Origin: Gemmatimonadaceae bacterium
Lineage (GTDB): Bacteria > Gemmatimonadota > Gemmatimonadetes > Gemmatimonadales > Gemmatimonadaceae
Direction: 5' to 3'
Assembly: GCA_016742275.1 (NCBI GenBank)
Contig: JACVCD010000006.1
Span: forward strand, 124,001 to 188,000
DNA length: 64,000 nt
Part shown: one piece after another, positions 1 through 8,394 of the stretch
Layout of the letters: every line of letters starts with the position of its first letter
Position numbering within the stretch: the stretch's first letter is position 1
Made by a program: the position numbers and the translations under genes
The notes under the pieces: generated by a model
What the model saw: only the letters and a program-made list of their open reading frames with translations
The model's database searches: none
What the model was told of the DNA's origin: nothing

Positions 1-1346
1 GTAGCCGTGCGCACGCCGCCATTCTCCGGATGATCGCTCGCGACGTCGAAACGATAGCCGTCGCCGCGGACTCCGAGAGTGGTGCGCCACTTCGATGTCC
101 ACTGCGTTTCGAGTGCGGTCCACAGACCGACACTGCCTTGCTTCACGAGATCTGCGCGCACCATCTCGCGATATTCGCGCGACTGCGTGCGTGCCAACGA
201 CACATCCGCGTCATCCCACCGGCTCTGCAGGCCGTACCGCAGCTGATGCGTGATCGATTCCTGCGTCAGCAATCGCTGTTGTTCAACGTTCAGTCCAAAG
301 ATCGCGCGACCGTCCTGCTGGCGGATCTGATCGCCTGATTCGGAATTGTCGAGGAAGTAGGTGAAGTTGGAGAACAGTTCGAAGTCGTATCGTACGGCAA
401 ACGCTTCAATCTGTGTGCGCGTGGTGCCACGTACACGCGTGGCATCGAGTGAGAGGCTGGCGCGCGTGGTTAAGCCGCCGAGTGAGGGATCAACCTGACC
501 AAAGCGAGCCAGGCTGCCCTCGGAGACGAGTCGCTCCGGAATCTGGTCGGATGCGCTCCACGTGTTGTGATAAGCCAGGCCAAGAACAGAAACGGACTGC
601 TGATTGCCCTGCCAACTGTAGCGCGCCATGCCACTGCGCTTCGCCAGTTCCTGCGGCACTTGCCAGGGCCCGTCGTATCCCTTGGCTTCACCGCCCAACA
701 GCAGGGTGTGTGCGCCACGCGTTGTACTTCCTGCCGCTACGGCGCGGCGAAAGCCCCACGCTCCACCTTCGATCTGGGCAATGGGGCGTGGCAATGCACG
801 CACCAACTGCAACGTCGCGCCACCCGCACTGCCAAAGTCACCCAACTCGGCGTAGTACGGCCCGAGTGAGTAGTTCACATGATCGACCAACTCCGGAATG
901 AGCAGGTTGAGATCGGTGTATCCCTGGCCGTGTGCGTGCGTCGGCAGGTTGAGCGGCATGGACTCGATTCGCGTCTGAAAATCGGTGCCGTGATCGAGAT
1001 TGAAGCCGCGCACGAACATCTGATTGGCTTTGCCGTCGCCACTGTGTTGCGTGAGGATCATGCCAGGGATGACCTCGAGCAGCTCACCTTCACGCAGCAA
1101 CGGGCGCTGTCGCATGTCGGCGCGGCCGACGCGACCCTGTGCGGCGCTGCTGGCTATACCGATCAAGTCATCACGACGACCGGTCACACGGACGGCGCGC
1201 AGTTGTGTGAGTGAGTCTCGCGATGTCGTGCGCTTGGCAGAATCAGCAGAAGTCTGTGTGGTCTGTTGCGCGGACAGTGAGTCCGGCAGGGTACTGGCCG
1301 CTGCGAGCAGGGTCGAGGCGAATGTGCGTCGCAGAAGGGATGTCAT
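1..1346 (-). CDS. TonB-dependent outer-membrane receptor, C-terminal part beyond window
   Basis: About 448 codons are present and the frame stays open to the window edge, so the C-terminal part of the barrel is missing. The N-terminus is a signal peptide ([18 protein letters not shown], then an Ala-Gln-Gln type site). A plug domain follows, with VRVTGRRDDL near residue 45 (TonB-box region) and a typical plug passage including GELLEVIPGM and FVRGFNLDHG. The ATG overlaps the hypE stop as TGATG, so the gene is the last visible member of the hydrogenase operon and probably translationally coupled to hypE. TonB receptors carry scarce metals or chelates across the outer membrane. Because this one follows the nickel-enzyme maturation genes, nickel or a nickel chelate is the likeliest substrate. 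That substrate is inferred from context only. Confidence 0.85.
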   Translation of the reverse strand, partial: MTSLLRRTFASTLLAAASTLPDSLSAQQTTQTSADSAKRTTSRDSLTQLRAVRVTGRRDDLIGIASSAAQGRVGRADMRQRPLLREGELLEVIPGMILTQHSGDGKANQMFVRGFNLDHGTDFQTRIESMPLNLPTHAHGQGYTDLNLLIPELVDHVNYSLGPYYAELGDFGSAGGATLQLVRALPRPIAQIEGGAWGFRRAVAAGSTTRGAHTLLLGGEAKGYDGPWQVPQELAKRSGMARYSWQGNQQSVSVLGLAYHNTWSASDQIPERLVSEGSLARFGQVDPSLGGLTTRASLSLDATRVRGTTRTQIEAFAVRYDFELFSNFTYFLDNSESGDQIRQQDGRAIFGLNVEQQRLLTQESITHQLRYGLQSRWDDADVSLARTQSREYREMVRADLVKQGSVGLWTALETQWTSKWRTTLGVRGDGYRFDVASDHPENGGVRTA

Positions 1347-2434
1347 CAACAAATGCGTGGGAGTTGTTCGCCAATGGGCATGGTGATCACACGCCGCGCA
1401 CCGAGCCCGGTGCGCGCCACGAGCATGCCCGGATGGTCGGCCACCACGTGGCCGATGATGGCCGCATGTGTGCCGAGCGGGTGTGATCGCATGGCCGTAA
1501 GTGCGCGTTCGGCGCGCTCAGGCGGCACGATGGCCAGCAGCTTGCCTTCGTTGGCCACGAAGAAGGGGTCGAGGCCAAGCACTTCACAGGCGGCGCGCAC
1601 AGTGGTGCGAACCGGCACCGACTGTTCGTTGATGGCAATGCCCACACCGGCGTCGCTCGCGATTTCATTGAGTGAAGCCGCCACCCCGCCGCGGGTCGGG
1701 TCGCGCAGTACGTGGATGTCGGGTACTGCGGCGAGCAGATCGACTACGAGTGTGTGCAGCGCCGCCGAATCACTCTCGATGGTGGAACCGAATTCCAGTC
1801 CTTCGCGGCGACTCATGATGGCCATGCCGTGATCACCGATGTATCCGCTCAGGAGTACCGCGTCGCCAACCTGGGCGCGCTCGGGGCCGATATGTACGTC
1901 GTCAGCCAGTGCACCAATGCCGGTGGTGTTGATGTACACACCATCGCCATGTCCGCGCTCCACCACCTTGGTGTCGCCGCATACGATGCGCACACCGGCT
2001 TCGTGGGCCGCGCGTGCCATGTCGTGCACAATGCGCGCCAACTGCACCATGGGCAGCCCTTCTTCGAGCACGAATCCCGCCGTGATGGCAAGGGGGCGTG
2101 CGCCGACCATGGCGAGATCATTCACCGTGCCATGCACTGCCAGAGAGCCAATGGTGCCGCCGGGAAACTCGAGTGGCTGAACCACGAAAGTGTCAGTGGT
2201 GCAAGCAATACGTGTGCCTGGCAGGGAAAGCACCGCCGCGTCACCCAGTGCTCCCGTGGCGCCCGGTGCAAATGCCGGTCGGAAGAGGTGCTGCACCAGT
2301 TCGGCCGACAGTTGTCCACCGCCACCGTGGCCCATGACGATGGACGGATAGTCGCGCAGTGGCAGTGGGCACACCCAGGCATCAATATCGATGCTGGCGT
2401 TTGGTTCAGCTGCTGAAGTCGCGGCCGTACTCAT
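1346..2434 (-). CDS. hypE: Hydrogenase maturation factor HypE (thiocarboxamide dehydratase)
   Basis: 362 aa. HypE receives a carbamoyl group from HypF on its C-terminal cysteine and dehydrates it with ATP to a thiocyanate, the source of the CN ligands of the NiFe site. The protein ends in the diagnostic PRIC (Cys362) and has the PurM-like N-terminal glycine-rich motif GHGGGG near residues 35-40. I chose the ATG at 2434 because it overlaps the hypD stop as ATGA; the frame stays open further upstream inside hypD, but that stretch is not HypE-like. The stop overlaps the start of the TonB receptor. Length is close to the usual 330-360 aa. Confidence 0.96.
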   Translation of the reverse strand: MSTAATSAAEPNASIDIDAWVCPLPLRDYPSIVMGHGGGGQLSAELVQHLFRPAFAPGATGALGDAAVLSLPGTRIACTTDTFVVQPLEFPGGTIGSLAVHGTVNDLAMVGARPLAITAGFVLEEGLPMVQLARIVHDMARAAHEAGVRIVCGDTKVVERGHGDGVYINTTGIGALADDVHIGPERAQVGDAVLLSGYIGDHGMAIMSRREGLEFGSTIESDSAALHTLVVDLLAAVPDIHVLRDPTRGGVAASLNEIASDAGVGIAINEQSVPVRTTVRAACEVLGLDPFFVANEGKLLAIVPPERAERALTAMRSHPLGTHAAIIGHVVADHPGMLVARTGLGARRVITMPIGEQLPRIC

Positions 2435-3546
2435 CGGGTTGACACCAGACGCTCCAGCTGCACCGTGCGTCCATAGTTGAAGTAGGCCGCACATGCGCCT
2501 TCGGTGGACACCATGGTGGCACCAAGTGGTGTGCGTGGTGTGCACTGCGCACCAAAGGCCGAACACGACGTGGGCTTGATCGTGCCTTGCAGCACATCAC
2601 CGCTTCGGCACAGCGGGCTCTCCTGCGTGCGGATACCCGTCACTGAGAATCGCCGGGCCGCATCGTAGTCGCGATATGCGGCGCTCAAGTGCCAGCCGCT
2701 CTCGGGAATGACACCAATGCCACGCCATGCACGATCGCCGGTGGCAAACACTTCTTCGAGCAGCGTCTGCGCCGTGCGATTACCATCGAAGGTCACCACA
2801 CGGGCGTAGGCATTCTCCACGGCGGCTTCACCCCGCTCAAGCTGACGCACGGTGCGCAGAATGCCATCGAGCACATCCAGCGGCTCAAAGCCAGTGATCA
2901 CGATGGGCACACGATGGCGCGTCACCAATGGTGGATACTGCCAGAAGCCCATCACGCTGCACACGTGGCCGGCAGCGAGAAATGCCTGCACTCGATTGGT
3001 GGGCGAGCGCATGATGGCATCAATGGCCGGCGGCACCAGCACATGCGACACCAGCATGGAAAAGTTGCGCAGCCCCTCACGCTTGGCCACGTGCACGGCC
3101 ATGGCATTGGCCGGCGCTGTGGTCTCGAACCCAATCCCAAAGAACACCACTTCGCGATCGGGATGTTGACGCGCGAGGGCCACGGCATCGAGTGGTGAAT
3201 ACACGACACGCACATCACCGCCTTCGCTCTTCACCCGGAAGAGGTCCTTCTCCGACCCCGGCACGCGCAGCATGTCGCCGAACGAGCAGAAGATCACACC
3301 GGGCTGCGCGGCAATGGCGAGTGCCTGATCGATCACTTCCAGTGGAGTCACGCACACGGGACATCCGGGCCCGTGAATGAGCTCGATTTCCGGTGGGAGC
3401 AACTGGTCGATGCCATTCCGCATGATGCTGTGCGTCTGACCACCACACACTTCCATGATCGCCCACGGACGCGTGGTCAGCTGACGAATTTCCGCCGCCA
3501 TGCGCTGCGCGACTTCGCCATCGCGAAACTCGGTGAGGTACTTCAT
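2431..3546 (-). CDS. hypD: Hydrogenase maturation factor HypD (Fe-S scaffold)
   Basis: 371 aa, full length. HypD with HypC holds the Fe(CN)2CO unit while it is assembled. Visible hallmarks are EVCGGQTH (Cys34) and [10 protein letters not shown] (Cys62, Cys65), the catalytic thiol motifs. A C-terminal set of four cysteines (313, 328, 335, 352) fits the [4Fe-4S] site. The start overlaps the end of hypC by four bases, and the stop overlaps hypE likewise, giving a coupled hypC-hypD-hypE block. Confidence 0.97.
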   Translation of the reverse strand: MKYLTEFRDGEVAQRMAAEIRQLTTRPWAIMEVCGGQTHSIMRNGIDQLLPPEIELIHGPGCPVCVTPLEVIDQALAIAAQPGVIFCSFGDMLRVPGSEKDLFRVKSEGGDVRVVYSPLDAVALARQHPDREVVFFGIGFETTAPANAMAVHVAKREGLRNFSMLVSHVLVPPAIDAIMRSPTNRVQAFLAAGHVCSVMGFWQYPPLVTRHRVPIVITGFEPLDVLDGILRTVRQLERGEAAVENAYARVVTFDGNRTAQTLLEEVFATGDRAWRGIGVIPESGWHLSAAYRDYDAARRFSVTGIRTQESPLCRSGDVLQGTIKPTSCSAFGAQCTPRTPLGATMVSTEGACAAYFNYGRTVQLERLVSTR

Positions 3547-3860
3547 GGCGCGACCGCTGACGATCCTGCAGATGGAATCGGGCAGGGTGCTGGCGGTGCA
3601 TACTCTTCGTCGGCTGCTTCGCCAAGTTCTTCTTCGAGAATGCCCAGTGTACGGAAGTGCCGCAGCGTTTCCTGTGCGGATGCTTCGTCGATGAGGCTGA
3701 TGGCAAACCCCACGTGCACGATGGCGTACTGCCCAATGACAGCGTCAGGCAGATATGCGAGACACACGGCTTTGGTGATACCATCGAAATCGAGTGTGGC
3801 CATGCGCATGGGACCATCCTGGTAGATGGCGGCAATGCGACCGGGAACGGCGAGGCACAT
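3543..3860 (-). CDS. hypC: Hydrogenase assembly chaperone HypC
   Basis: 105 aa. It begins with the invariant MCLAVPGRI, where Cys2 binds the iron centre after Met removal. A beta-barrel core follows ([23 protein letters not shown]). The acidic, Pro/Ala-rich tail from about residue 80 makes it longer than the usual 75-90 aa. HypC works with HypD and then delivers the Fe unit to the large subunit. The start is fixed by the MCLAVPG motif. It lies 2 bases after the NHL gene's stop codon and overlaps hypD by four bases. Confidence 0.95.
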   Translation of the reverse strand: MCLAVPGRIAAIYQDGPMRMATLDFDGITKAVCLAYLPDAVIGQYAIVHVGFAISLIDEASAQETLRHFRTLGILEEELGEAADEEYAPPAPCPIPSAGSSAVAP

Positions 3861-3862
3861 CG

Positions 3863-5044
3863 TCAGATCCCCTCGGAAAAGGCAGGAGCTACAGTTGGAC
3901 CGGACCAGAGCATGACGCGATTGTTTCCGCTGTCGGCAATCGCGAGACGATCGCCATGGCTCCAGAGTCCGTACGGCCAGCACAGTGAATCGTCGACCAC
4001 GGCCTTCCAGCGATTCTCACCGGAGGCATTGAAGTCGGGTTGACCCAGCACGGCGTGTGCTTCCTGCTGAGCGCCATGTCGTGGGGGGTGATGCCAGTGC
4101 AGCACTCGGTTGTTGGCGGTATCGGCCACCAATAGGCCATGCGCACTCATGGCCGCGGCATAGGGGAAGCGCAGGCGATGCGCACCCTGCGGACGATGCG
4201 GCAGTTCTTCGGCGTGCACGAAGTCCCGCTGTCCGATCACGACATCGGCCGCGCGATCCTCCTCAGGAAGCGGCGTCCAGCCGAGAATGCGATGATTGCC
4301 GGCATCGGCAACGTAGAGTGTGTCCGCATCGCCGGTGATGGCATGCGGCCAGCGAAACGAACTGGCTGATACCGGACCGCCGCGATTTTCGAGTGCGGAG
4401 TTGGCGTCGTCTTGTCCAAGTACGACATGCGCGTGTTCGCCGGGCTCGGGCACATGCGGCCAGCCGAGCACACGCCGGTTGCCCGTGTCGGCAATCCAGA
4501 ACCATCCACCGACTACACCAAGACCGTACGGCCAGTAGAGCGTGTTGCCCTGCACACCGCCGCCGGCATTGGGATGCGCGTCGGCGAGCACGGGCTGCCC
4601 AATCGCATACGACGGTGGCGTGTCGTTCGATGTTGGCAGTGTGTTCCACACCAGTACGCGATGATGCCACGCATCGGCCACGAAGAGACGCCCTTCATGC
4701 AGCAGTACACCGGTTGGCAGGTGCAGACCATTCTCGCAGCCACGTCCACCTGCCGCCGGACCTTCACTCGTGAAATCGCGTTGCCCAAGCACGACATCAG
4801 CCTCGGCGCCGTCACGCTCTGGCCACCGGTGCCATATGAGGATGCGATGATTGCCCGAGTCGGCGACGATCACGCGCTGATCATCGAGCCATACCCCACG
4901 CGGCGCGTAGAACTGACCGCCAGTTGGCTGCGCAGATGGCAGTGCCAGACCAAATGGGGATGCAGCTCCGAGCCGTCGCAGCGGACGTGCGCCACTGGCG
5001 ATATCAGACACAACATCCGCTGGCGACGGGAGTACGGCAGTCAT
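3863..5044 (-). CDS. NHL-repeat beta-propeller protein of the hydrogenase cluster
   Basis: 393 aa. Repeated blocks are visible: RVIVADSGNHRILIW, RLFVADAWHHRVLVW, TLYVADAGNHRILGW, GLLVADTANNRVLHW and RLAIADSGNNRVMLW. Each has the ADxxNxR core of NHL repeats, and AVLGQ/VIGQRDF linkers lie between them. Five to six repeats suggest a closed propeller. No signal peptide is evident, so it is probably cytoplasmic. Its function is unknown. NHL proteins have been noted in actinobacterial-type (group 1h) hydrogenase clusters, which fits its place between the NifU/Rieske gene (4-base overlap) and hypC. A scaffold or interaction role is inference. Confidence 0.88.
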   Translation of the reverse strand: MTAVLPSPADVVSDIASGARPLRRLGAASPFGLALPSAQPTGGQFYAPRGVWLDDQRVIVADSGNHRILIWHRWPERDGAEADVVLGQRDFTSEGPAAGGRGCENGLHLPTGVLLHEGRLFVADAWHHRVLVWNTLPTSNDTPPSYAIGQPVLADAHPNAGGGVQGNTLYWPYGLGVVGGWFWIADTGNRRVLGWPHVPEPGEHAHVVLGQDDANSALENRGGPVSASSFRWPHAITGDADTLYVADAGNHRILGWTPLPEEDRAADVVIGQRDFVHAEELPHRPQGAHRLRFPYAAAMSAHGLLVADTANNRVLHWHHPPRHGAQQEAHAVLGQPDFNASGENRWKAVVDDSLCWPYGLWSHGDRLAIADSGNNRVMLWSGPTVAPAFSEGI

Positions 5045-5937
5045 TGCGCTGGACGCAACTGGATGCGGCCGTTGGTCACGCGGGCCGGTACACCTTCAAG
5101 CTGCGCCTGCGGCGCGGTGAGGCATTCACCCGATGTACAGTCGTAGCGGAAGCCGTGCCATGGACAGGTGATGGTGCGTGACTCGATATCGACCATGCCC
5201 CCGTCGAGCGGCAGCCCCATGTGTGCACAGGCATTCCACCACGCACTGATACTGTCGCCGAAACGCAGAATCACGATGCTGCGGTCCTCACTCACCTCGA
5301 AACGATACGGACGCGCGTCCTGCACATCATCGAGGGCGGGGCCATCGATCCAACCGTCGCCACGAGGTGCACGTGAGAGCGACACCAGAGCCGGCGTGTT
5401 GTCCGGCTCGTTTGGCACCACCTCGATGCGCGTGATTTCGGGGACCTGCTCCTTGAGCGCTTCTTCGATGCCGTTGCGCAGCGTGACTGACGACATGCTG
5501 CAACCATTGCACGCACCGGCGAGGCGCACGAACACGGTATCCGCAGTGACGTCCACCAGCGTCACGTCACCACCGTGAGACTGGGTGTACGGCCGCAGAT
5601 TCTCCACCACCTTGGCCACTCGTGTCCGCACATCGACTTTCACGATCCCATGCAGCGCGAACAGCGCGTACACCCCCGGATCATCGACCAGCGAGAACAA
5701 CAACTCTTTGCCGTGTGGATCCTGTTTCAGCGCGCGGACAATGGTGGTCAGTCCGGCCTTGTGAAACGCTTCCAGTGCGTCCTTGAGCGCCAGTGCACGC
5801 GTACGCTGATCGATGGGCATGCCGCGCACGTCATCGAGTGTGCGTTGCACGTTGGCGGCCAGCGTCTCAAGCGACGGTGCGGTATCGGCAGGCGCCGCCG
5901 TCTCGGGGAGGGGAGCAGTGACAGTCATGACGGTCAT
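5041..5937 (-). CDS. hhyE: NifU-like / Rieske iron-sulfur protein (HhyE-like)
   Basis: 298 aa. The central NifU-type domain carries GACNGCSMSS with Cys143 and Cys146. The C-terminal Rieske domain carries CAH (237-239) and CPWH (258-261), the Cys-x-His / Cys-x-x-His pair that binds [2Fe-2S]. Residues 1-100 are helical without a known motif. The same domain pair is found in HhyE/HucE of mycobacterial uptake hydrogenases, which are needed for H2 oxidation and proposed to carry electrons from the hydrogenase towards quinone. The context here, downstream of hhySL, supports that role. There is no signal peptide. It follows the 128-aa gene by three bases and overlaps the NHL gene by four. Confidence 0.9.
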   Translation of the reverse strand: MTVMTVTAPLPETAAPADTAPSLETLAANVQRTLDDVRGMPIDQRTRALALKDALEAFHKAGLTTIVRALKQDPHGKELLFSLVDDPGVYALFALHGIVKVDVRTRVAKVVENLRPYTQSHGGDVTLVDVTADTVFVRLAGACNGCSMSSVTLRNGIEEALKEQVPEITRIEVVPNEPDNTPALVSLSRAPRGDGWIDGPALDDVQDARPYRFEVSEDRSIVILRFGDSISAWWNACAHMGLPLDGGMVDIESRTITCPWHGFRYDCTSGECLTAPQAQLEGVPARVTNGRIQLRPAQ

Positions 5938-5940
5938 GGT

Positions 5941-6327
5941 TCAGTCGATCACCTGGAATGCGAGACGCTGCTCCAGCGCTTCTTCGGTTTTGGACACGAG
6001 GATGGCGGCGAAGATGTGTCGGGCCAGCGCCTGAATCGCATCACCCGCACTTCGTGCGGTGGACATTTGCGAAAGCGCAGCCGGTGGCACCGGGCGGCGT
6101 GACAACGCCTGCACGATGAACGCGGCACCAGCCGGATTGTCGAGCAGAAAGTCGGTGAACAAGGCCTCGACGAATTCATCCACCCAGACGCCTTCGGCAT
6201 TGGGATCGAGACGCAGACGCGTGATGGCCGGCACCGGTCCACCGCAGCGTTGTTCCAGGCGCTCAACAAAGCGCTCAACTGCGGTGTTGAAGAAGAAGTC
6301 GAACTGCTGACGCACATAGAGTTCCAT
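5941..6327 (-). CDS. Hypothetical protein of the hydrogenase operon (128 aa)
   Basis: I do not recognise a family. The product is 128 aa, mainly helical, with an aromatic start (MELYVRQQFDFFF) and an acidic middle (WVDEFVEALFTDFLLDNPAG). It has no cysteines likely to bind metal, no signal peptide and no clear membrane segment. The ATG shares one base with the stop of the TPR gene (TGATG), and the next gene starts three bases after its stop. It therefore belongs to the same transcript as the hydrogenase and should be made together with HhyE. An assembly or partner role is plausible but not shown. Confidence 0.75.
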   Translation of the reverse strand: MELYVRQQFDFFFNTAVERFVERLEQRCGGPVPAITRLRLDPNAEGVWVDEFVEALFTDFLLDNPAGAAFIVQALSRRPVPPAALSQMSTARSAGDAIQALARHIFAAILVSKTEEALEQRLAFQVID

Positions 6328-7604
6328 CAGGCGCTCCCGGCAGTGGCCAGTTGGATGTTGATGGCCTCGAGTTGATCGAGCAGGCGCTGGGCCGCATCGG
6401 GCTCTCCGTGCCAATGCAGCAGCTTGTGCGCTTCCGTGAGCTTTTCGACGGCGGGCGCGAAAATGCCCAGATGCGCCAGCGCGGTGCCCTGATTGGCGAT
6501 GATGCGGGCGTAGCCCACCGGATCCATCGCGCGCGGGCGAACGGTGAGCAGCTCCTCGTAGGCCTCCACGGCCTGCATGAGGTTTTCCTGCTGATGTGCA
6601 GACGGCATGTACTGCATCGCGTTGGCCATGTTCAGCATGGTGCTGGCCCACTCATCGGGATGCGCCTTGCGGTCGTACACCGTGAGCGCTTCGCGGAATG
6701 CCTGCAGTGCCACGGCAAGGCGCAGTTTGTCTCCTGCTTCCGACATGGGCATCGAGACGTAGGCGATGCCGAGATTGGCCTGGATGCGCGCCCACATCAT
6801 GGGGTGAGAGTCACGATCGATGCCGGCCCGTAGTGCCTCCTGATACAGCTGAATGGCTTCAACGAGACGGTGACGAAGCGACTCCGACTCCTGGTGCACC
6901 ACCATGGCGCGGCCACACAGCAATTCAGCGCGCAGGCCGGGCAGTGGTGAGTCACCAGCCAGTTGGAGTGCTTCCTGCCAAAGCGACTCGGCCGTGGCCG
7001 CGGAATCTTCGAGACCAGCACGTTGCGCAAGCAACTGTGCGGCTAGCACTGGGGATACATCGCGCGCCAGTATTGTGCCTTGCGTGAGCGCTGTCAGCGC
7101 CTCGGCAATGGCATGATGCTCGAGGTACCAGGCCGCCTGCACGGCCATCGCCTGGCCTGCGAGTTCAGCGTCGAGCGCATTGTCTATCTCCTCAGGCGAC
7201 GGCAATTCGGAGACGGCACCCTGCACGAAAGCGGCGCAGCGACTCATGATGCGCACACTCGGTGCGGTGGCACCAAGCGCTGCCGCCAGGTCACCAGCGT
7301 CGCCGGCAAGTACAAAACGATTGTAGGCCGCAACTGCCGTGTCTGGCGCCACGTCCTGAGTCGTAAGAAGCGCCATCGCCTCTTCGCGGTCGCCCTGCAA
7401 CGCCGCCGCAAAGAAGCGCCACGCGTCCGGCCAGATCTCAGGCAAGGCGCCACGCATCAGCGCCTCGTGTGCCTCACGTGCGATGGCCCGATCCGCGTCG
7501 GTCTGTGTGTCAGGCTCCGGTAGCAGCAGCAAGCCGGCCGGAAACGGATAGATGCCAATGGGCTGCGGACGAACGAGCATGGGTACGGAGAGCAAGAGGT
7601 TCAT
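6327..7604 (-). CDS. Tetratricopeptide-repeat protein of the hydrogenase operon
   Basis: 425 aa. The C-terminal half (about 200-425) contains TPR-like helix pairs, such as the stretches around EAIQLYQEALRAG, ALQAFREALTVYDRK, AVEAYEELLTVRP and AVEKLTEAHKLL. The N-terminal part is hydrophobic for its first 30 residues (LLLSVPMLVRPQ, GIYPFPAGLLLLPEP), but the prolines argue against a simple signal peptide. Starts and stops overlap both neighbours. TPR proteins are protein-binding scaffolds, and one for a cytoplasmic hydrogenase complex is a reasonable inference. No catalytic motif is seen. Confidence 0.85.
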   Translation of the reverse strand: MNLLLSVPMLVRPQPIGIYPFPAGLLLLPEPDTQTDADRAIAREAHEALMRGALPEIWPDAWRFFAAALQGDREEAMALLTTQDVAPDTAVAAYNRFVLAGDAGDLAAALGATAPSVRIMSRCAAFVQGAVSELPSPEEIDNALDAELAGQAMAVQAAWYLEHHAIAEALTALTQGTILARDVSPVLAAQLLAQRAGLEDSAATAESLWQEALQLAGDSPLPGLRAELLCGRAMVVHQESESLRHRLVEAIQLYQEALRAGIDRDSHPMMWARIQANLGIAYVSMPMSEAGDKLRLAVALQAFREALTVYDRKAHPDEWASTMLNMANAMQYMPSAHQQENLMQAVEAYEELLTVRPRAMDPVGYARIIANQGTALAHLGIFAPAVEKLTEAHKLLHWHGEPDAAQRLLDQLEAINIQLATAGSA

Positions 7605-7894
7605 GTGGCTGCGTTGAGTGCCACACGCAGTGCACTTTGGCGTTCATCCCAGAAGGCGGGGCAGACACCGGGCACGTAGCGATCATGTAGCGCTTCACGC
7701 ACCAGCACCGAGCGATCGCCGGCAGGATTGCGCTGCTTGAGCAACAATCCACCACCACCGGCGCCACGCGTGGGCAACAGCCAGAGTTCTTCGCCGCGCA
7801 GCATCGCGAGCAGCGTGTCGTTCGGGAAATACGCGTGTGCGACATCAGCACGTAGCACGAGATATCCGGCATCGGTGATTTCGATCTGCGTCAT
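7601..7894 (-). CDS. Small conserved-looking protein of the hydrogenase operon (97 aa)
   Basis: The product has 97 aa and no family I can name with certainty. The middle is Gly-rich and basic (LLPTRGAGGGGLLLKQRN), followed by GDRSVLVREAL and a C-terminal VPGVCPAFWDE with one cysteine. The ATG at 7894 overlaps the maturation-protease stop as ATGA, and the stop overlaps the TPR gene start in the same way. That coupling fixes both ends and argues strongly that it is a real gene. The frame is open upstream but lies inside the protease gene there. A helper role in hydrogenase assembly is inference. Confidence 0.78.
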   Translation of the reverse strand: MTQIEITDAGYLVLRADVAHAYFPNDTLLAMLRGEELWLLPTRGAGGGGLLLKQRNPAGDRSVLVREALHDRYVPGVCPAFWDERQSALRVALNAAT

Positions 7895-8394
7895 GCCGAT
7901 ACCGGTGTCGCAACGTCCGCTGTCGTCGACGCGGTCACGTCTGCCATAATGCGCGTGATCACCGTCTCCATCGCCGCCGCTACGCGCGGCGACAGCGGTT
8001 CGCCCGGTGCAAACTGCTCGGCTTCGATCAGCCACACATCGATGCGCGGCGGATAGTCGTCCTTGAGAATCCAACGGGCAAACGCCAGCGCGTGATCCCA
8101 GCGGAATGCGTGCAAGTTGATGCCAGCAAGTGGCGGTGTTTCCGCGTCGACACCATCGAGACGGAAGATCGCGCCCGGTTCGGAGCCGCTGGTGCAGGCA
8201 TCCACGATGATGACATGAGGCACACCACGCATCTGAAATGCCACGTCCATGCCACCGGTTCCGCCATCGGCACAACGCACGCCGTGCGGCACCCCTCTTT
8301 CCCAGAGGTGCCGCACGAGTACGGGGCCTACCGCATCGTCGCCACGCAGCAGATTGCCGCAGCCGACGATGAGCGCTTGCACCGATTGATTCAT
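7891..8394 (-). CDS. Hydrogenase maturation protease (peptidase family M52)
   Basis: 167 aa, the normal size for HyaD/HoxM-type endopeptidases. The N-terminal LIVGCGNLLRGDDAVGP is the hallmark motif, whose acidic residue contacts the nickel in the large subunit. VIIVDACTSGSEPG gives the second acidic site, and a His-containing stretch (NLHAFRWDHAL) the third ligand. The enzyme removes the C-terminal peptide of the large subunit once nickel is in place. The hhyL product just upstream carries a 19-residue tail after its last active-site histidine, so substrate and protease are adjacent. The start overlaps the hhyL stop by four bases. Confidence 0.92.
   Translation of the reverse strand: MNQSVQALIVGCGNLLRGDDAVGPVLVRHLWERGVPHGVRCADGGTGGMDVAFQMRGVPHVIIVDACTSGSEPGAIFRLDGVDAETPPLAGINLHAFRWDHALAFARWILKDDYPPRIDVWLIEAEQFAPGEPLSPRVAAAMETVITRIMADVTASTTADVATPVSA

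Noticed and set aside
413-901. Open frame of about 160 codons on the plus strand
   Set aside because: It is antisense to the TonB receptor, which has a signal peptide and plug motifs. The plus-strand product is basic and low in structure, typical of GC-rich shadow frames.
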